In this document: positions 61,455 to 64,000 of the stretch, one piece after another
Layout of the letters: each line of letters opens with the position of its first letter
How positions within the stretch are numbered: position 1 is the stretch's first letter
Assembly (NCBI GenBank): GCA_031253985.1
Contig: JAIRVH010000045.1
Span: 1 to 64,000 of the forward strand
Reading direction: 5' to 3'
DNA: 64,000 nucleotides
Source: Sphingobacterium sp.
GTDB taxonomy: Bacteria > Bacteroidota > Bacteroidia > Sphingobacteriales > Sphingobacteriaceae
Program-made: the position numbers and the translations under genes
The notes under the pieces: model-generated
The model's input: the letters and a program-made list of their open reading frames with translations, nothing else
Databases searched by the model: none
What the model was told of the DNA's origin: nothing

Positions 61455-61988
61455 CTAGGAGGAAATTTGTTGCTTAAAGCCCGCTATTTTTTCCTTCAGA
61501 CTATTGAGGTGTTCAGGACTGATTACGCCATTATCCTGATCAAAATTTTCGTAAAATTTGGGGAGTGAAAATGTTTCTTTAATGATAGCTCCAAATTGCG
61601 GGAAAAACTTTTGGGCTTCGGCCATCACATTCCCGCCACCATACCCGCCCGGTGAAGTAGTCATGAGCAACATGGGTTTATCTTGGAAAACTTTCACATT
61701 GATCCGAGATGCCCAGTCGAATACATTTTTAAATGCAACGCTGTAGGAGCGGTTATTCTCAGCTAGGGAGCAAATAATAACGTCACTGGCGGCTATATTG
61801 TCCAGGAAAAGCTGTGCTTCCTGTGGAAATCCATTTTTTTCCAGGTCTACAGAAAAAACTGGCATGTCATAGTCATTCAGGTCGATCAAATTAATCTCGT
61901 GCCCCTCGAAGCTCTTAAGTACAAATTTGACCAATTGTTTGTTAATCGATGTGGAAGAATTACTCCCTGCGAATGCAAATATTTTCAT
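61455..61988 (-). CDS. NADPH-dependent FMN reductase family protein
   Basis: A 177-residue flavodoxin-like reductase. The start KIFAFAGSNSSTSINKQLVKFVLK is the phosphate-binding P-loop of the family, SDVIICSLAENNRSYSVAFKNVFDW is the conserved middle and KPMLLMTTSPGGYGGGNVM the third flavin loop (usually SPGGRGG). It may reduce FMN, quinones or azo compounds; the physiological substrate is unknown. Monocistronic or first in line before the palindromes. Confidence 0.9.
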   Translation of the reverse strand: MKIFAFAGSNSSTSINKQLVKFVLKSFEGHEINLIDLNDYDMPVFSVDLEKNGFPQEAQLFLDNIAASDVIICSLAENNRSYSVAFKNVFDWASRINVKVFQDKPMLLMTTSPGGYGGGNVMAEAQKFFPQFGAIIKETFSLPKFYENFDQDNGVISPEHLNSLKEKIAGFKQQISS

Positions 61989-62021
61989 GTTTTATCCTTT
62001 ATGATTATCGGTTGTTTAAAT

Positions 62022-62531
62022 TTAGTCAATTTCCGCAACAGTCGGAGGTTTAGACTTGACTTGTCGTTTCTGATAGGTTTTGATTATATGGTATAATTTT
62101 TTGAAATCCTCGCTATGCATATTTCTCTCATTTATTACCATGGTTAAATGATCTGTAGTTTGAAGTTTTATGGTTCTGAATTTAAAATATTTTTCCTCTT
62201 TACAAAATAACTTAATGATATTGACCGGATTTCGAAGTTGACTCATATCAATCACTTTTTTTGTATATCTGGTTATATGACACATATTTAAATCCTTTCG
62301 ATATAATCCACCTAAGTTTACTTTAGTAAGTGTATCTCCAGTTATTTCGAAGTGCTCAAATCTCCAAACGCCTGTAAACAGGATGAGCCCACAGCACGTC
62401 TCCCATATTATCCCTAAAAGAGAAATGGAATACTTAGAAATTATTATTGGGAATATAGCAATACAACCAAAAAGAAGAATAAGTATAGGAAACGTATAAT
62501 CACAGCGTAACTTGATGTTTTTTTTATCCAC
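62022..62531 (-). CDS. hypothetical membrane protein, PH-like
   Basis: A 169-residue protein with a GTG start. Two transmembrane helices near the N terminus (about residues 12-31 and 36-55) are followed by a beta-strand domain (FEHFEITGDTLTKVNLGGLYRKDLNM) that resembles bacterial PH-type membrane domains, and a basic helical tail. No family firmly recognised. It lies 33 bases upstream of the FMN reductase and 14 bases after the acetyltransferase, so a leftward operon of three is possible. Confidence 0.65.
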   Translation of the reverse strand: MDKKNIKLRCDYTFPILILLFGCIAIFPIIISKYSISLLGIIWETCCGLILFTGVWRFEHFEITGDTLTKVNLGGLYRKDLNMCHITRYTKKVIDMSQLRNPVNIIKLFCKEEKYFKFRTIKLQTTDHLTMVINERNMHSEDFKKLYHIIKTYQKRQVKSKPPTVAEID

Positions 62532-62545
62532 GACAAATACTTGTT

Positions 62546-63079
62546 TTATTTCTCCGTTTTAAAAATAGAATATAATGGAATATCATAATATTTACCATCT
62601 TTTTTTAGATGCTGTTTCAATAGCGCTTCTTTTTCCATGCCTATTTTTTCCATGACCTTTCCCGAAGCTGGGTTATGCGGAAAGTAGGTTGCAAAAATCT
62701 TGTTAAACTGCAGTTCTTTAAATCCAAAGTCAATGATTGCTTTTGCCGCTTCCGTGACATAACCTTTATTCCAATATGGAATAGCAATCCAGTATCCCAG
62801 CTCAGCCTTATCCGAACCTTCATCGTGTAGCCCGATAGCCCCAATCAATTTTTTATCTTTATTTCGGATAGCAAAAGTAAATCCCTTACGATTGACAAAT
62901 GCTTCTTCGGCCAGTTTGAGCCAGTATTCAGCATCTTCCTTTCGGTATGGGTAAGGGATATTTGATGTAAAGTCCGAATATACTTTATCCTGAAGATATT
63001 CAACAATCTGTGGAATATCAGAAGTGGTAATTGCATTGAGAATAAGTCGTTCTGTTTCTATTTGTGGAAAATTTTTCAT
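62546..63079 (-). CDS. RimJ/RimL-like GNAT acetyltransferase
   Basis: A 177-residue acetyltransferase: the start PQIETERLILNAITTSDIPQI is the RimJ/RimL-type N terminus; LIGAIGLHDEGSDKAELGYWIAIPYWNKGYVTEAAKAII carries the acetyl-CoA site, and FNKIFATYFPHNPASGKVMEKIGM completes the fold. Members modify N termini of ribosomal proteins or detoxify small molecules; the target here is unknown. Confidence 0.92.
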   Translation of the reverse strand: MKNFPQIETERLILNAITTSDIPQIVEYLQDKVYSDFTSNIPYPYRKEDAEYWLKLAEEAFVNRKGFTFAIRNKDKKLIGAIGLHDEGSDKAELGYWIAIPYWNKGYVTEAAKAIIDFGFKELQFNKIFATYFPHNPASGKVMEKIGMEKEALLKQHLKKDGKYYDIPLYSIFKTEK

Positions 63080-63211
63080 TTGGTTAAACCCTCAAATGAC
63101 TAAATAAATTGACGGATCACTTAGTTTTTATAAATATAGTTAAGTTTGATGATATTCCTAAGGAAAGCTAGATTTAGTCCGATTAGCATATAGTTTGTCT
63201 TTATTGTTGTT

Positions 63212-63238
63212 AAGGTATAGGTTTTTTTGTTATACCTT
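63212..63238 (-). terminator. weak hairpin after the last small gene
   Basis: AAGGTATA (63212-63219) pairs with TATACCTT (63231-63238) around an 11-base T-rich loop; it lies downstream of the leftward gene at 63316-63705. A third related GGTATAA follows at 63242. Could be a weak terminator. Confidence 0.35.
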
Positions 63239-63315
63239 TTCGGGTATAATCGCCATAAATCTCAGCGATCGTGAGGAGGACCAAAGTTATCCATAACCTG
63301 ATAAAAGGAGTTAGA

Positions 63316-63705
63316 TTATTTATTTTCAATTTGATGGCTGTCAATCAGCTCGATATGGCCTTCGATAATAAGTAAATAAAAATTTTCAAAGCAATCCTGA
63401 TAAATCTTTTGTTCCAAGGTTTTTATTTCCTCTAAGAGACATTCTTTCGCTACACTGGTGTAGTATAACTCATTTTTTGAACTCAAAAGGTTATTGTCTT
63501 GGCAGGGAGTTTCATGAAGCTGTTTGTACAAGTCACCCAAATCTGAAATATCTTCACTGCGATGGTAAGAGGGGTGAAACCATACCCAAAAGTCTTCTTG
63601 ATTTTTATAGGGATGAGGCAATAATTGAACAGAAGTGTTTCTAAATAAATCTCCAGGATGCTTTTTATACCGGAAATGGGTGGCGGTGGTCTTTAAACTA
63701 TTCAT
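63316..63705 (-). CDS. hypothetical protein
   Basis: A 129-residue cytoplasmic protein, acidic and helical in its second half (CLLEEIKTLEQKIYQDCFEN). No signal, no membrane segment and no family recognised. It starts with a normal ATG and has no close neighbour on its strand. Possibly a lineage-specific gene. Confidence 0.6.
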   Translation of the reverse strand: MNSLKTTATHFRYKKHPGDLFRNTSVQLLPHPYKNQEDFWVWFHPSYHRSEDISDLGDLYKQLHETPCQDNNLLSSKNELYYTSVAKECLLEEIKTLEQKIYQDCFENFYLLIIEGHIELIDSHQIENK

Positions 63706-64000
63706 AAAGGCAATTTATTTGTAGGCTTACAAAAAATAATTAAAGAATAAAGATGTCATCTTAAATATCGGTATTTTTTTTAATATTTAAAACTTGGACG
63801 ATAATTCGGCAGTTGTCCAAAAAAGGTAATGATTTTATTTCATGGTGTTTATCCCCAGAGAATTTTGATGAGATTTCAATGCTACACGCAATTGCAATTA
63901 TTTACCGTAAAAACTACTATAAAATCGGGCGTCAATCTATAAATAACTGACTATTTATGTAGAATCTTTTTGGAAAAAGCTATAATCCTGGCTTGATATT
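63706..64000. other. right-edge intergenic stretch
   Basis: Nothing recognised in these 295 AT-rich bases; presumably upstream DNA of the unknown gene and of a gene beyond the window. Confidence 0.5.

Overview
The window looks like chromosomal DNA of a Bacteroidota bacterium close to Sphingobacterium/Pedobacter. Reasons: a SusC/SusD pair behind an ECF sigma factor and FecR anti-sigma factor, several GH92 mannosidases, weak Shine-Dalgarno use, Bacteroidota-type promoters (TTG, about 20 bases, TAnnTTTG; clean examples at 27392-27422 and 46066-46096), and SusC-type leaders. No rRNA, CRISPR array, transposase or phage gene was seen. One tRNA gene (Ala, GGC) is present.

Layout. 1-9097: tyrS with an attenuator-like leader, then aromatic amino acid catabolism by the homogentisate route (phenylalanine hydroxylase; divergent fahA plus flavin reductase; hmgA-hppD-amino acid dehydrogenase). 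9098-9916: a gene-free stretch with three copies of a hairpin-plus-leader repeat; a fourth, inverted copy lies at 37067-37132. 9917-13539: an overlapping three-gene cassette of N-formylglutamate amidohydrolase-like, DUF1704 metallopeptidase-like and ATP-grasp ligase-like proteins. 13668-24648: housekeeping genes (lipoate ligase, Tam-like methyltransferase, YbaK, a PolX/PHP protein with a degenerate polymerase site, FemAB-like protein, BamA-like barrel), tRNA-Ala, a subclass B1 metallo-beta-lactamase, a cupin and an SF1 helicase. 24736-30475: acyl-CoA dehydrogenase-like protein, AraC regulator, NamZ-like muramidase, PQQ-type propeller, DUF2200.

30668-32992: a compact ThiF (E1-like) plus LuxI/FeeM-like acyltransferase pair, convergent with a PAS-LuxR regulator. 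This is the best candidate for an undescribed biosynthetic or signalling system. 33792-41869: three GH92 exo-alpha-mannosidases without a local SusCD. 41921-49552: acetyltransferase, small membrane proteins, two lipoproteins, glutaminyl cyclase, DUF72, a three-gene islet of small unknown proteins with a tandem paralogue pair, and a royal-jelly-family protein. 49942-51465: a divergent Old Yellow Enzyme/HxlR pair with a three-box operator-like region. 51642-61073: sigma/anti-sigma/SusC/SusD followed by two secreted thiol-disulfide proteins; a perfect hairpin covers the Shine-Dalgarno of the first. 61074-64000: low-complexity spacer with twin palindromes, FMN reductase, a small membrane protein, a RimJ/RimL-like acetyltransferase and an unknown protein.

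All functions are read from protein motifs, gene order and hand-read DNA signals; no database search was possible.
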